Positions 24,025 through 33,468 of a DNA stretch of 64,000 nucleotides are shown here, in pieces. Position 1 is the first letter of the stretch; every line of letters starts with the position of its first letter. The notes under the pieces are model-generated. The model was not told the origin of the DNA, did no database searches, and saw only the letters and a list, made by a program, of their open reading frames with translations. Source of the DNA: Mesorhizobium jarvisii (GTDB lineage: Bacteria; Pseudomonadota; Alphaproteobacteria; Rhizobiales; Rhizobiaceae). The stretch spans positions 124,001-188,000 of the forward strand of contig NZ_QZXA01000009.1 in NCBI RefSeq assembly GCF_003601985.1, given 5' to 3'. The translations under genes were made by a program, and so were the position numbers.

Positions 24025-24037
24025 GCGAGCCGTCCTG

Positions 24038-25033
24038 TCATGCCAGTCTTTGGCGAATGGTTTGCTTGAATGCGTCGAGCAGCACGGCCGCAAGTACCAG
24101 CAGGCCGTGGATGACCTGGGTGAAATTGGCCGGCAGCCCCATCAGATTGATCGCCGTGTTGATGGCCGAGAGCAGCAGCACGCCGGCGTAGACGCCGGGC
24201 AGGGTGCCGACGCCGCCCTTCAGGCTGACGCCGCCGATGACGACCGCGGCAAAGGCGTTGAACAACAGGCCAACGCCGAGATTTGCGGTGGCGCCCGAGG
24301 TACGGATCGCCAGCAGCCAGCCGGCAAGGCCGGCGATAGCGCCGGCAAGCACGAAGGCGATGATGAGGTTGCGGTTCACCCGGATGCCGGCGCGGAAGGT
24401 CGCCGTCTCGTTACCGCCGATCATCACCAGGTGCCTGCCAAACGGTGTCTTGGCCATGATCAGTGAGAAGACGACGAAACAGGCAATGGCGATCCAGGCG
24501 GTGAGCGGCAGGCCGATCAGCCGCTGGATGCCGAACCAGCGGATCGCCGGTGCAAGATCCTGCGCCGAGCGGCCGCCCGAAATCACCAGCACCAGGCCGC
24601 GCACCCAGATGTAGGAGGCCAGCGTGATGATGAACGCGCTCATCTTCACCTTGACGACCAGAAACCCGTTGAAGGCTCCGATCAGGCCGCCCACGGCCAG
24701 CGCCAGCAGCAGCGACACCGGAACCATCAGCCATTCCGGATGCAGTTGGACGCCAAGCCCGATTCCGGATGAGCAGAACAGGATGCCGACCGCCATGGCG
24801 CTGAGTGCGGCGACGGATTCGACCGACAAATCCATGTGGCCGGCGATGATGACCAGCGCCAGGCCGATCGACATGACGCCGAGCACGCTCGAAGCCTCGA
24901 TGATGTTGGCGAAGATTCCGAGCTGGAAATAGTTCGGGATGAAGATGGAAAAGACCACCAGCACGAAGACCAGCATGAACCAGACGAGGTTGTCGAGGAT
25001 GAGCTCCAGGGCATGGCGGGTGCGGGGGTTCAT
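24038..25033 (-). CDS. Ribose-type ABC transporter permease
   Basis: From ATG 25033 this is a 331-residue membrane protein with about nine or ten hydrophobic helices. It contains the conserved A-I-R-T-S-G-A-T-A-N-L-G and A-V-V-I-G-G-V-S-L-x-G-G segments of RbsC/XylH-like permeases for sugars. The longer upstream reading is noncoding by composition. It works with the binding protein at 25149 and the ATPase at 26230. Confidence 0.9.
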   Translation of the reverse strand: MNPRTRHALELILDNLVWFMLVFVLVVFSIFIPNYFQLGIFANIIEASSVLGVMSIGLALVIIAGHMDLSVESVAALSAMAVGILFCSSGIGLGVQLHPEWLMVPVSLLLALAVGGLIGAFNGFLVVKVKMSAFIITLASYIWVRGLVLVISGGRSAQDLAPAIRWFGIQRLIGLPLTAWIAIACFVVFSLIMAKTPFGRHLVMIGGNETATFRAGIRVNRNLIIAFVLAGAIAGLAGWLLAIRTSGATANLGVGLLFNAFAAVVIGGVSLKGGVGTLPGVYAGVLLLSAINTAINLMGLPANFTQVIHGLLVLAAVLLDAFKQTIRQRLA

Positions 25034-25148
25034 GGGGCTGATCCGACTGGTGCATGGCCCGAAAGAATCAATTCGATCTTCCGAATGGCGCGATTTGCGA
25101 AGGATTGGCTCCAGGCCGCGATGGCCCGGAGCGCTCCGTACGACAGGA

Positions 25149-26189
25149 CTACTCGACGGGTTTAATGGCGTCCGTCGGCGGCTTCTGGTTGCCCCAGAAA
25201 GCCGGGTTGTCGACATTTTCCTTGGTGATGGCGGCGCCGGGGATCTTGATGTTCGGTCCCCAGGCTTCCTTGGTCACGGTCGATTTCAGGCCGATCACGT
25301 CATATTCGCCGGGCTTGATCTCTTGCTTCTTGACCACCTTGTCCATGAACATGGCGACGGCGGCGGCCTGCGCGTAGAGCGGCTGCTCGACTTCGACGTT
25401 GAGCCAGCCCTTGCGGATCAGGTCGAGGCCGACCGGCGCGCCGTTCGAGCTCATCAGCATGACGTCGCCCGGCTTCTTGCCGGCGGCCTCGAGCGAGGCG
25501 ACGGCGGCCACCGAGAGGTGCGCGGCATGGCTGAAGATCAGGTCGATGTCGGGGTTGGCCAGCATCTGGTCGGCGACGATGGTGCCGGCGTTGCTGGCTT
25601 CCCACTGCATGGCCGGAAGCGAGATGATCTTGACGTCCGGAAACGCCTTCATCTTCTCTTCGAAGCCTTTCTGGATGTCGAGCGTGTAGGGATCGCCTGG
25701 ATCGCCGAGCACCTGCAGCACCTTGCCCTTCACCGAGCCGTTTTTGGCCTTCAACAGTTTTTCGGCCTGGTCGGCGGCGACATGGCCGATTTCGACCGTT
25801 CCGGCGACTGACGTGAAGTCGGATGGTGTCGAAGTGATCTGGCGGTCGAACTCGACCACCGGGATACCGGCGGCACGGGCGGCCTCGATGGACGGTTTCA
25901 GCGCGTTGAAGTCGACAGCCGCGAGGATAATGGCCGCCGGCTTTAGTGCGATGACGTCGTTCATCTGCGATTGCTGGGCATCGGTCTTGTTGTCGGCGTT
26001 CAGTGACTTGAACTCATAACCGGCCTGCTTGAGGAACAGCTCCAGCGCGGTCACCGAGCCGGTCTGGAATTCATCGAGTAGTGTCGGCACAAGATAGTAG
26101 ACGACACCCTTGGACTGGGCGAATGCCGGCGTGAGCGTGGCAAAGGCCAGTGCCAGGATGCCGAAGACAGCAAGAAGTATTCGCTTCAT
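25149..26189 (-). CDS. Sugar ABC transporter periplasmic binding protein
   Basis: This 346-residue protein has a Sec signal peptide (residues 1-24, ending A-F-A-Q-S). The mature part follows the periplasmic binding protein family 4 pattern of RbsB: S-x-M-N-D-V-I-A-L-K-P-A-A-I-I-L near residue 80, D-R-Q-I-T and the hinge region D-P-G-D-P-Y. It captures a sugar or polyol for the downstream permease. The gene lies 40 bases after the ATPase gene and 115 bases before the permease gene; that last gap is larger than usual for this operon. Confidence 0.88.
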   Translation of the reverse strand: MKRILLAVFGILALAFATLTPAFAQSKGVVYYLVPTLLDEFQTGSVTALELFLKQAGYEFKSLNADNKTDAQQSQMNDVIALKPAAIILAAVDFNALKPSIEAARAAGIPVVEFDRQITSTPSDFTSVAGTVEIGHVAADQAEKLLKAKNGSVKGKVLQVLGDPGDPYTLDIQKGFEEKMKAFPDVKIISLPAMQWEASNAGTIVADQMLANPDIDLIFSHAAHLSVAAVASLEAAGKKPGDVMLMSSNGAPVGLDLIRKGWLNVEVEQPLYAQAAAVAMFMDKVVKKQEIKPGEYDVIGLKSTVTKEAWGPNIKIPGAAITKENVDNPAFWGNQKPPTDAIKPVE

Positions 26190-26229
26190 GTCGTTGGCTC
26201 CCTGTTAAGCCGGACCCCTCTTTTGTCCC

Positions 26230-26994
26230 TCAGCCCGCCGGTCCGGCACCGGCAAGCGTCTCCCCGGTGATCATGTTGATCACCGCATCGGGACTTGTTT
26301 TGTTGCGCGCCACATCGCCGGCCACGACGCCTTGCCGGATCACCACGATCCGGTCGGCGACCTGAAAGGCCTGCTGCATGATGTGGGTGATGATGACGAC
26401 GCCGATGCCCTGGCTCGCCACCTGGCGGATCATGTCGAGACCGCGCCGCGTCTGCTCGACGCCCAGCGCCGCGAACGGCTCGTCGAGCAGCACCAGCTTG
26501 CCGCCCCAGTGCACGAAGCGGTTGAGCTCGATGGCTTGCCGCTGGCCGCCCGAGAGATGCTCGACATTGGTGCGCAGCGACGGAATGCGGGTACCGGCGC
26601 TGGCCAGCGCCTTGGAGACGACGGCTTCCATGGCGCGCTCGTCGAGCACGGGAATGCCGAGCACCTTCCTGGTGATCTCACGGCCCATGAAGAAATTCGC
26701 CACCACGTCGACATTGGTGCAGAGCGACAGGTCCTGGTAGACGGTTTCGATGCCCGCCGCCTTGGCCTCGGCCGGCGACCTCGCGAGAAACTCCTTGCCT
26801 TCGAAGAGCATGCGGCCCGAGGTCGGCTCCAGTCCGCCTGATATGATCTTGACCAGCGTGGATTTGCCGGCACCGTTGTCGCCCAGCAACGCCACGACCT
26901 CGCCCTTGCCGATGGAAAAGCTGATCCCCTTCAGCGCTTCGATCGCGCCATAGTTCTTGGTGACGTTGTCGAGCACCAGCAGCGGTTCGCTCAT
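26230..26994 (-). CDS. Sugar ABC transporter ATP-binding protein (single domain)
   Basis: From ATG 26994 the protein has 254 residues, one nucleotide-binding domain: Walker A G38-D-N-G-A-G-K44-S-T, signature L-S-G-G-Q-R-Q-A-I, Walker B L-V-L-L-D-E-P. RbsA of enteric bacteria has two such domains; a single-domain ATPase is common in the rhizobial versions of this family and would act as a homodimer. Its ATG overlaps the stop of the ROK regulator by four bases, tying regulator and transporter translation. Confidence 0.88.
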   Translation of the reverse strand: MSEPLLVLDNVTKNYGAIEALKGISFSIGKGEVVALLGDNGAGKSTLVKIISGGLEPTSGRMLFEGKEFLARSPAEAKAAGIETVYQDLSLCTNVDVVANFFMGREITRKVLGIPVLDERAMEAVVSKALASAGTRIPSLRTNVEHLSGGQRQAIELNRFVHWGGKLVLLDEPFAALGVEQTRRGLDMIRQVASQGIGVVIITHIMQQAFQVADRIVVIRQGVVAGDVARNKTSPDAVINMITGETLAGAGPAG

Positions 26995-28157
26995 GCCGCA
27001 ACCTCCTTGGCTGTCAGAAGATCGCGGCCGCGTTCGCGCTCGGCGGCGAACATCTGGCCGAAGCGCGGCGACAGGACCCCGGAAACCGCGAGGGCAGCGG
27101 CGCCGCGCAGCACCGAATGTTGCCCGCCGCGCGCGACCATCAGCCGGGGCGCGATGCGGTCCTTGCGCGCCGAGACGGAGTTGTGCAGGCCTCCGGTCGA
27201 ACCGGCCAGCCGTTCCAGCAGGTCGGTGGACGCCAGCCCGCCGAGGATGACCGTTTCGGGGTCGAACAGGTTCTCGATGACGGCGACGGCATTGTGAAAG
27301 ATCGGCGCGACTTCCGCGATCCAGTCGGGCTCTGTGCCGTTCCAGCGCCGAAGCGCCTCGAGAGAGAGGTATCTTTCGAGGCAACCCCGGTTCCCGCAGG
27401 GACAGGCCTCGCCGGCAGGAACGACAGGGATGTGTCCGACCTCGCCGGCATTCCCCCAGGCGCCGCGCTGCACGATGCCGTCATGAACCATGACGCCGCC
27501 AAGGCCGACGCCGAAATAGAGGTAGTAATAGTCGGAGAATTGGGCGCCGAGGCCGTAGAGCCGCTCGCCCATGGCGGCGGCCGCCATGTCGGTTTCGAAG
27601 AAGGCAGGCAGTCCGGTCGAGGCCGCCAGTCGCTCGCGCAGCGCCACATCCTGCCAGCCAGTCATGGTGGTCGGGCCGACGAAACTCATGGATTCGACGC
27701 CGAACGGTCCGGGCAGGGCCAGGCCGACCCCAAGCACCCGACCGCCGGCCCGCAATCCGGTCAATTCAATCACCATCGCACCGATCAGCTCGAAGGCATG
27801 GTCGGGCGTCGCGTTCGGGGCCTCGCGGTAGGTGCTCTCGATCACGTCGCCGCTCAGATTGATCAGGGCGGCATCGATGCCGAACGGGGTGATGTGAATA
27901 CCGACGGCATAGCCTCCCTCGGGATTGATGCGCAGCGTCGCCGGCGGCAGGCCGCGCCCCTTGGGCTCCACGCGCAGTGAGAGGATGTAGCCCTGTTCTT
28001 CCAGTTCGCGAACGATGGTCGATACGGTCTGGACGGTAAGCCCGACACGGCTGGCGATCTCGCCGCGGGCGATCGGCCCATGCAGGCGGATAGACTCAAG
28101 CACGATGCGCCGGTTGTACGGCCGCCCGAACTCCTGATTGGTCCCCCGCAATGCCAT
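26991..28157 (-). CDS. ROK family transcriptional regulator
   Basis: I chose ATG 28157, giving 388 residues, because the family N-terminus starts A-L-R-G-T-N-Q-E. A winged helix with I-A-R-G-E-I-A-S-R-V-G-L-T-V-Q-T-V lies at about residues 30-55, followed by a ROK sugar-binding domain with a C-P-C-G-N-R-G-C zinc motif near residues 250-260. It heads the minus-strand sugar cluster and is divergent from the M24 hydrolase gene. It probably represses the transporter in the absence of its sugar ligand. An inverted TTTATT / AATAAA pair at 28197-28227 is a possible operator. Confidence 0.88.
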   Translation of the reverse strand: MALRGTNQEFGRPYNRRIVLESIRLHGPIARGEIASRVGLTVQTVSTIVRELEEQGYILSLRVEPKGRGLPPATLRINPEGGYAVGIHITPFGIDAALINLSGDVIESTYREAPNATPDHAFELIGAMVIELTGLRAGGRVLGVGLALPGPFGVESMSFVGPTTMTGWQDVALRERLAASTGLPAFFETDMAAAAMGERLYGLGAQFSDYYYLYFGVGLGGVMVHDGIVQRGAWGNAGEVGHIPVVPAGEACPCGNRGCLERYLSLEALRRWNGTEPDWIAEVAPIFHNAVAVIENLFDPETVILGGLASTDLLERLAGSTGGLHNSVSARKDRIAPRLMVARGGQHSVLRGAAALAVSGVLSPRFGQMFAAERERGRDLLTAKEVAA

Positions 28158-28371
28158 GCCTTGCGTCCTCGACTGACGTAAGGTTCGCACCAAAGATTTA
28201 TTCAGTCAAATGGAATTCAAAAATAAACGAGAGCAACATTCCGCCCAAGAGAGCCGCAAGCCGCACCGGCTTAGGACCTGTTCACCTGCCGCCCTTGGCC
28301 GATTGCCGCCATAGCGAAACCGCCTCAATGGTGGCGAGGTTCGCAACCGTCGAAAAATGCATGGAGCAAAA

Positions 28372-29550
28372 ATGATTGAACTGCCGTTTGCCCGCGACGA
28401 GTACCAGCAGCGGCTTCGCAAGATCCGCGCCGAGATGGCGAAGCGCGGTCTCGAACTCCTTGTCCTCAACGACGTTGCCAACCAGCACTACATCACCGGC
28501 TATGATGGCTGGTCATTCTACACGCCGCAGGTGGTGCTGGTTCCGTTGGAGGAGGTCGAGCCGGTCTGGATCGGCCGCGCCATGGATGCGGCCGGCGGGC
28601 TGCTCACGGCTTGGATGAAGCCCGAGAATGTCGTTGGCTTCCCGGAGGATCACGTTCAACGCGCCGATCGCCACCCCATGGACTGGATCGCGAGCTGGAT
28701 CGTCGCCAAGGGATGGGGAAACAGGCATGTCGGCATCGAGCTGGAAGCCTATTATTTCTCGCCGAAAGGCCATGCCCGGCTCGTCGCCGGACTCCCCAAT
28801 GCGAAATGGCATGACGCCGATCTGCTGGTGAACTGGATCCGCGCGGTCAAATCGGCGCCCGAAATCGCCTATCTGCGCAAGGCGTCGACCCTGGCCGAAG
28901 CGGCCGTCGTGCGGGCCTTCGAGGTGATCGCGCCAGGCGTGCGCGAATGCGACGCCATTGGCTCCATTCAGGCGGCGCAGATCGCCGGCAGCCCGGACTT
29001 TGCCGGCGATATCACCGCCCTTCCGCCGACCATCCTCGGCGGCGAGAACGCTTCTGCCCCGCATATAATGTGGAGTGACCGGCGGTTTGGCGACAACGAG
29101 ACGATTGCACTGGAGCTCGCCGGTGTCTGCCGCCGCTATGCCGCCGGGCTTGCAAGAACGATGCAGCTCGGCAAGACGCCGACCCGGGTTGCGGACACGG
29201 CAAAGGCGGTGATCGAAGGCATGGACGCGGTGCTCGATGCGGTGAGGCCGGGAACGACTGCCGAGGCGGTCGAGGCTGCATGGCGCAAGGTCATCCAGCG
29301 TTACGGGCTGAAGAAGGAATCGCGCATCGGCTATTCCATAGGAGTCGCCTATCCGCCGGATTGGGGCGAACACACGATCAGCCTGAGACCCGGCGACAAG
29401 ACGGTGCTTCAACCCGGCAATGTCGTCCACTCCATCCTCGGCATGTGGATGGACGGTTGGGGCATCGAGGTCAGCGAGACCATTTTGGTGACGGAAACCG
29501 GCCAAGAAACGCTGACGAAGTTCCCGCGAGAGATCCATGTCAAATCCTGA
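28372..29550 (+). CDS. M24 family hydrolase, DoeA/creatinase-like
   Basis: From ATG 28372, which has GGAG six bases upstream, the protein has 392 residues: a creatinase N-terminal domain (about 1-150, with N-Q-H-Y-I-T-G-Y-D-G-W-S-F-Y) and an M24 pita-bread domain. The usual metal-binding Asp pair is absent (E-L-A-G-V and A-A-G-L-A-R-T), as in creatinase and in ectoine hydrolase DoeA, which open rings or amidine bonds without metal. The overall pattern resembles DoeA closely, but the other ectoine genes are absent here. It overlaps the M20 gene by 14 bases. Confidence 0.82.
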   Translation: MIELPFARDEYQQRLRKIRAEMAKRGLELLVLNDVANQHYITGYDGWSFYTPQVVLVPLEEVEPVWIGRAMDAAGGLLTAWMKPENVVGFPEDHVQRADRHPMDWIASWIVAKGWGNRHVGIELEAYYFSPKGHARLVAGLPNAKWHDADLLVNWIRAVKSAPEIAYLRKASTLAEAAVVRAFEVIAPGVRECDAIGSIQAAQIAGSPDFAGDITALPPTILGGENASAPHIMWSDRRFGDNETIALELAGVCRRYAAGLARTMQLGKTPTRVADTAKAVIEGMDAVLDAVRPGTTAEAVEAAWRKVIQRYGLKKESRIGYSIGVAYPPDWGEHTISLRPGDKTVLQPGNVVHSILGMWMDGWGIEVSETILVTETGQETLTKFPREIHVKS

Positions 29551-30775
29551 GGGCGTCGTCGTGGCAGCCAGTGCTGAAAGTTCCGGCACGGTCGCTATCG
29601 ATGCCGGAATTCTCGACCAGATGATTGAGATCCGCCGGCATCTGCACCGCAATCCGGAACTGTCGAACCACGAAGCCAACACGCAGCGTTATCTCAGGCA
29701 GATGCTGGCCGGCGAGGGGATATCAGACATTCGCGATGTCGCGGGCTTTGGCCTCGCGGTCGACATAGTCGGCACCGGCAAGCCGTCGAACCGGAAGATT
29801 GCCATTCGCGCCGACATCGATGCCTTGCCGATCGAAGAAGAGTCCGGCGTCGACTATGCGTCGGCCAATCCCGGTGTGATGCATGCCTGCGGCCACGACG
29901 CCCACGCATCGATGGGCTTCGCAGTTGCCGCGCATCTGCATAGATCAAGAGCCGATTTTGGTGGCACCGTGCGCCTGATCTTCCAGCCGGCAGAAGAGGA
30001 TTCGCCCTCGGGCGGCAAACGCGTGGTGGAGGAGGGGCTGCTCGACGATGTTGACGCCGCGATCTGCCTTCACGTCGATCCGTATACGCCATCCGGCAAG
30101 ATCGCGGTCCGTTCGGGTCCCTACACGCTGGCATGCGATACGTTCGACGCCGTCGTAATCGGCGAGGCGGCACATGCGGCAAAGCCCTATGAGGGTATCG
30201 ATGCTATCGCCGTGGCCTGTTCCATGGTCGGCGAATTGCAGAAGATCGTCTCGCGCGAGATCGACCCTTACGATCCGCTGGTCATTTCCGTCACCGGCAT
30301 CAATGGCGGCAGCGCCTACAATGTCGTCGCCGGCAAGGTCGCCTTGAAGGGCACCATCCGCAGCGGCAGCGACGCCACCCGCGAGCGGGCCTGGCGGCGC
30401 GTTGGCGAAATCCTGGAGGGCATGGCGGCGAGCCACGGGGCCGATGTGGAGCTCACCATCCACAAGGGCGAGCCGGGTGTGGTCAATGACGGCGAGATGG
30501 CCGAGCTGATTGCCGCCAGCGGCAAGGCCTGCATCGGCGCCGACAATGTTCTCGATACGCCCGGATGGACCATTGCCGACGATTTTGGCTATTACAGCGA
30601 GAGGCGTCCTTCGGTCTATTTCCGGCTCGGCATCCGCAACGAGGCGGTCGGATCGGTCTTTCCGCTTCACCATCCCAAATTTCGCGTCGACGAAGCCGCC
30701 TTGAAGGTTGGCGCGGCCACCCTGGTTGCGGCGGCGACCGGATTTCTGTCGGCGCAGCCGGAAAATACCGACTGA
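29537..30775 (+). CDS. M20 family amidohydrolase/deacylase
   Basis: This 412-residue protein has M20 metal motifs: R-A-D-I-D-A-L-P, H-A-C-G-H-D-A-H-A-S, F-Q-P-A-E-E and P-L-H-H-P-K-F near the C-terminus, with a dimerisation domain between. Members such as hippurate and indole-acetyl amino acid hydrolases remove N-acyl groups. It is translationally coupled to the M24 hydrolase, so a two-step pathway is likely: opening of a cyclic or amide compound, then removal of an acyl group. This would fit ectoine-type or related N-acyl substrates, but the substrate is not determined. Confidence 0.85.
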   Translation: MSNPEGVVVAASAESSGTVAIDAGILDQMIEIRRHLHRNPELSNHEANTQRYLRQMLAGEGISDIRDVAGFGLAVDIVGTGKPSNRKIAIRADIDALPIEEESGVDYASANPGVMHACGHDAHASMGFAVAAHLHRSRADFGGTVRLIFQPAEEDSPSGGKRVVEEGLLDDVDAAICLHVDPYTPSGKIAVRSGPYTLACDTFDAVVIGEAAHAAKPYEGIDAIAVACSMVGELQKIVSREIDPYDPLVISVTGINGGSAYNVVAGKVALKGTIRSGSDATRERAWRRVGEILEGMAASHGADVELTIHKGEPGVVNDGEMAELIAASGKACIGADNVLDTPGWTIADDFGYYSERRPSVYFRLGIRNEAVGSVFPLHHPKFRVDEAALKVGAATLVAAATGFLSAQPENTD

Positions 30776-30831
30776 TCAAAGCGGTCCAAAGTCGGCTCGT
30801 GCAAGCCTGCACGAACCGGTTAGATGCCTGC

Positions 30832-31587
30832 TCAGTATTTGATGACCCGGCGTTCGACCAGCACCACGGCACAGAACAGCACGATCGACAGGCAAGATGA
30901 CAGCACGATCGCCGCGTAAAGTCGGTCCGACTGGTAATTGAAGCTCGCCTGGATAATCAGCGCGCCTAGGCCCTTGTCCGAGCCGATCCATTCGCCGACG
31001 ATGGCCCCGATCACCGCCGTCGCGGAGGCGATCCTGAGCGAGGAGAACAGCATCGGCAGTGCGCGGGGCAGGCGCAGGCTCCAGAAAATCTCCGAACGTG
31101 TCGCCGACAGCACCCGGAACAGTTCGTGCTCATTGTCGCTGGCCGAATCCAGGCCGCGGATCATGTTCACCAGCGTCGGGAAGAAGCAGATCACCGCGGC
31201 GATAACGATCTTCGGCGTCATGCCGAGCCCGAAGATCAGGATGATGATCGGCGACAGTGCCAGGATCGGAATGGTGTTGAAAAACAGCACGATCGGAAAA
31301 TAGGTGGCCTGCAGGATGCGGTTGTGCACGAACAAGACCGCCAGCAGCACGGCGGCCAGATTGCCGATGACAAAGCCGGCCAGCGCCTCGATCAGCGTCG
31401 GCCTCAAATTGTCCATGAGCAGCGCGAAATTTTTCTGGAAGACGCCTGATATGGCTGTCGGCGTCGGCACGATATAGGCCGGGACGCCGAGAAGCGGCAG
31501 CAGATACTCCCAGGCGAGCAGCAGCGACGCAGCGCCAAGAACGGGCAGGGCTATCGCCAATTGCGGCGACAGCGGCGCCGGCCTCAT
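30832..31587 (-). CDS. NitT/TauT-type ABC transporter permease
   Basis: This 251-residue protein has about six membrane helices and the conserved inner-membrane loop E-L-F-R-V-L-S-A-T-R-S-E-I-F-W-S-L-R-L-P (an EAA-like motif) of the SsuC/TauC/ThiX family. It overlaps the ATPase gene by four bases and ends the minus-strand operon, converging with the M20 gene. The imported substrate is unknown; families include sulfonates, nitrate, pyrimidine precursors and riboflavin. Confidence 0.88.
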   Translation of the reverse strand: MRPAPLSPQLAIALPVLGAASLLLAWEYLLPLLGVPAYIVPTPTAISGVFQKNFALLMDNLRPTLIEALAGFVIGNLAAVLLAVLFVHNRILQATYFPIVLFFNTIPILALSPIIILIFGLGMTPKIVIAAVICFFPTLVNMIRGLDSASDNEHELFRVLSATRSEIFWSLRLPRALPMLFSSLRIASATAVIGAIVGEWIGSDKGLGALIIQASFNYQSDRLYAAIVLSSCLSIVLFCAVVLVERRVIKY

Positions 31588-32357
31588 GATGCCTGCTCCA
31601 GCGCGGCCCGCAGCTCCGCCATGGCGGCGACGATTGCCGGGTCTTCGCGCTTACAACGGTTGCCGTCCTGCTTGAGCGGCCGCATGTCCAGATCCTTGAC
31701 CAGCCGCCCCGGATTGGCGGCGAGGACAATGACACGCTCGCCGAGATAGGCGGCTTCGGCGATCGAATGGGTGACGAACAGGATCGTCGTTCCCGTGCGC
31801 CGCCACAGGTTGAGAAGCTCGTCGTTGAGCCGGTCGCGGGTGATTTCGTCCAGCGCCCCGAACGGTTCGTCCATGAGCAGCAGCTTCGGCTGGCCAAGCA
31901 GCGCCCTGGCGATCGCCACACGCTGGCGCTGGCCGCCGGACAGCTGGTGCGGCAGGCGTTCGCCAAAGCCGGCAAGCCCCATCAGCTCTAACAATTCTTC
32001 GCTGCGATCATCGATCTTGCGCGTCAGGCTGCCTTGCCCGACGCCAAGCGGCAGGCGCACATTGTCGCGCACCGTGCGCCAGGGCAGCAGCGTCGAGTCC
32101 TGGAAGACAAAGCCGACATCGCGGCGCGAGCGCACCGCATGCGGCGTGTCGCCGAGCACGCTGATCGTGCCGCCGAGCGGGCCGAGCAGGTCGGCGACCA
32201 CTCTGAGCAAGGTCGACTTGCCGCAGCCGGACGGTCCGAGGATCGACAGGAAGGAGCCGGCCTCGACGCTGAGGTCGAGGCCGGAGAGCACCTTGACGGC
32301 CGTCTGGCGGCCGCCATAGCCGACGTCCAGCCGGCTGGCTTCGATCGCGTTCGCCAT
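31584..32357 (-). CDS. NitT/TauT-type ABC transporter ATP-binding protein
   Basis: This 257-residue ATPase has Walker A G41-P-S-G-C-G-K47-S-T, signature L-S-G-G-Q-R-Q-R-V and Walker B L-L-L-M-D-E-P-F-G-A-L-D, as in SsuB and TauB. Its start overlaps the binding protein stop by one base (TGATG) and its stop overlaps the permease start. It powers uptake by the adjacent permease. Confidence 0.9.
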   Translation of the reverse strand: MANAIEASRLDVGYGGRQTAVKVLSGLDLSVEAGSFLSILGPSGCGKSTLLRVVADLLGPLGGTISVLGDTPHAVRSRRDVGFVFQDSTLLPWRTVRDNVRLPLGVGQGSLTRKIDDRSEELLELMGLAGFGERLPHQLSGGQRQRVAIARALLGQPKLLLMDEPFGALDEITRDRLNDELLNLWRRTGTTILFVTHSIAEAAYLGERVIVLAANPGRLVKDLDMRPLKQDGNRCKREDPAIVAAMAELRAALEQAS

Positions 32358-33403
32358 CAGGCGGCGGGCGCGTCGAGCTTCGGCCGGTCGGCAGCCGAAA
32401 GTTCGAGGATCTTGGTGGTGTAGACGTCGGCGGCCTTGGGGCGCCCGTTCGGGTACTGGCCGACCTTGTCGAGCAGCGCCAGCTGCTCTTCGATGGAGGC
32501 GGGGTCGAACGTGCCCCAGCCGTCCTTTGCCGTCGCGGCGTCGAACGAGAGCCTAAGCACGAGGTTAACTGTCTTCTCTTCCCAGCCGAGGTCCATTTCG
32601 GGATAGGCGGCGACCATCTTCTTCACCGCCTCCTGCGGGTTGGCGTGCACCCAGCCCCAGCCCTTGGCGACCGCGCCGATGAACTTGGCCAGCGTGTCCG
32701 GATCCTTTTCGATCGCCGCGTCTGTGGCGAAATAGACATCGGCATAGGAATTCAAGCCGAGATCGCGCACCAGAAGATCGATGCGGTCGTCGCCGACGAC
32801 GCTGAGCGCCTGCGTGTTGGTGATCCAGCCGCCAATGGCGTCGACATCGCCGCGCACCAGCGGTCCCTTGTCGAAGCCGACATTGATGACGGTGAGGTCG
32901 GATGCGCTCATGCCGTTCTTGGCGAGGATCTCGTCCAAGACGAAACGCGCCGTCGGCTGGATGCCGATCTTCTTGCCCTTGAGGTCGGCCACGCCCTTGA
33001 TCGGATTCGAGGCCTTTGAGGTGAGCGCGTAGGGGCCGGTGCGGAATCCGCAAGCGATGATCTTCACCGGCACGCCGCTGGCACGCGCCGCAAACAGTTG
33101 GGGCGTTTCGGAGAATTGGCCAAGCTGTGCCGCGCCCGATATCACCGGCGGCACGGTCGAGGCGTTCGGGCCGCCCGGGCTGAATTCCACGTCGAGCCCG
33201 GCATCCTTGAAGTAGCCATTGGCGACGGCGACGATGTCGCCGATCTGTCCGTTGGACATCAGCCAGTCATACTGGATGACGACCTTGCCGGCGGCCTTCG
33301 CGCCCGGAGTCAGCACCAGCTGCATGCCGCCCGATGCCATGGCAACGGCCGCCAGGCCGGATTTCATGAAGCCGCGGCGGTTCATGTCGTGATTCCCATT
33401 CAT
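32357..33403 (-). CDS. NMT1/THI5-like ABC transporter substrate-binding protein
   Basis: From ATG 33403, with AGGAG seven bases upstream, the protein has 348 residues. It has a twin-arginine type signal (M-N-R-R-G-F-M-K-S followed by a hydrophobic stretch), so it is probably exported folded through Tat. The mature part follows the NMT1 fold (G-Y-F-K-D-A-G-L-D-V-E-F) of nitrate, sulfonate and pyrimidine binding proteins. No TPP riboswitch sequence is visible upstream, which argues against thiamine control. The ligand is unknown. Confidence 0.86.
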   Translation of the reverse strand: MNGNHDMNRRGFMKSGLAAVAMASGGMQLVLTPGAKAAGKVVIQYDWLMSNGQIGDIVAVANGYFKDAGLDVEFSPGGPNASTVPPVISGAAQLGQFSETPQLFAARASGVPVKIIACGFRTGPYALTSKASNPIKGVADLKGKKIGIQPTARFVLDEILAKNGMSASDLTVINVGFDKGPLVRGDVDAIGGWITNTQALSVVGDDRIDLLVRDLGLNSYADVYFATDAAIEKDPDTLAKFIGAVAKGWGWVHANPQEAVKKMVAAYPEMDLGWEEKTVNLVLRLSFDAATAKDGWGTFDPASIEEQLALLDKVGQYPNGRPKAADVYTTKILELSAADRPKLDAPAA

Positions 33404-33468
33404 TTTTCGCTCCTGTTGCAAGACTGTCTCGTCTCTTCATTGCGCGCCGTTCCCTTGGCGCGGGTGGT

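Noticed and set aside
33404..33468. TPP riboswitch before the NMT1-like binding protein
   Set aside because: The gap is too short and lacks the CTGAGA and ACCTGATC-type conserved blocks; thiamine control is therefore not supported.
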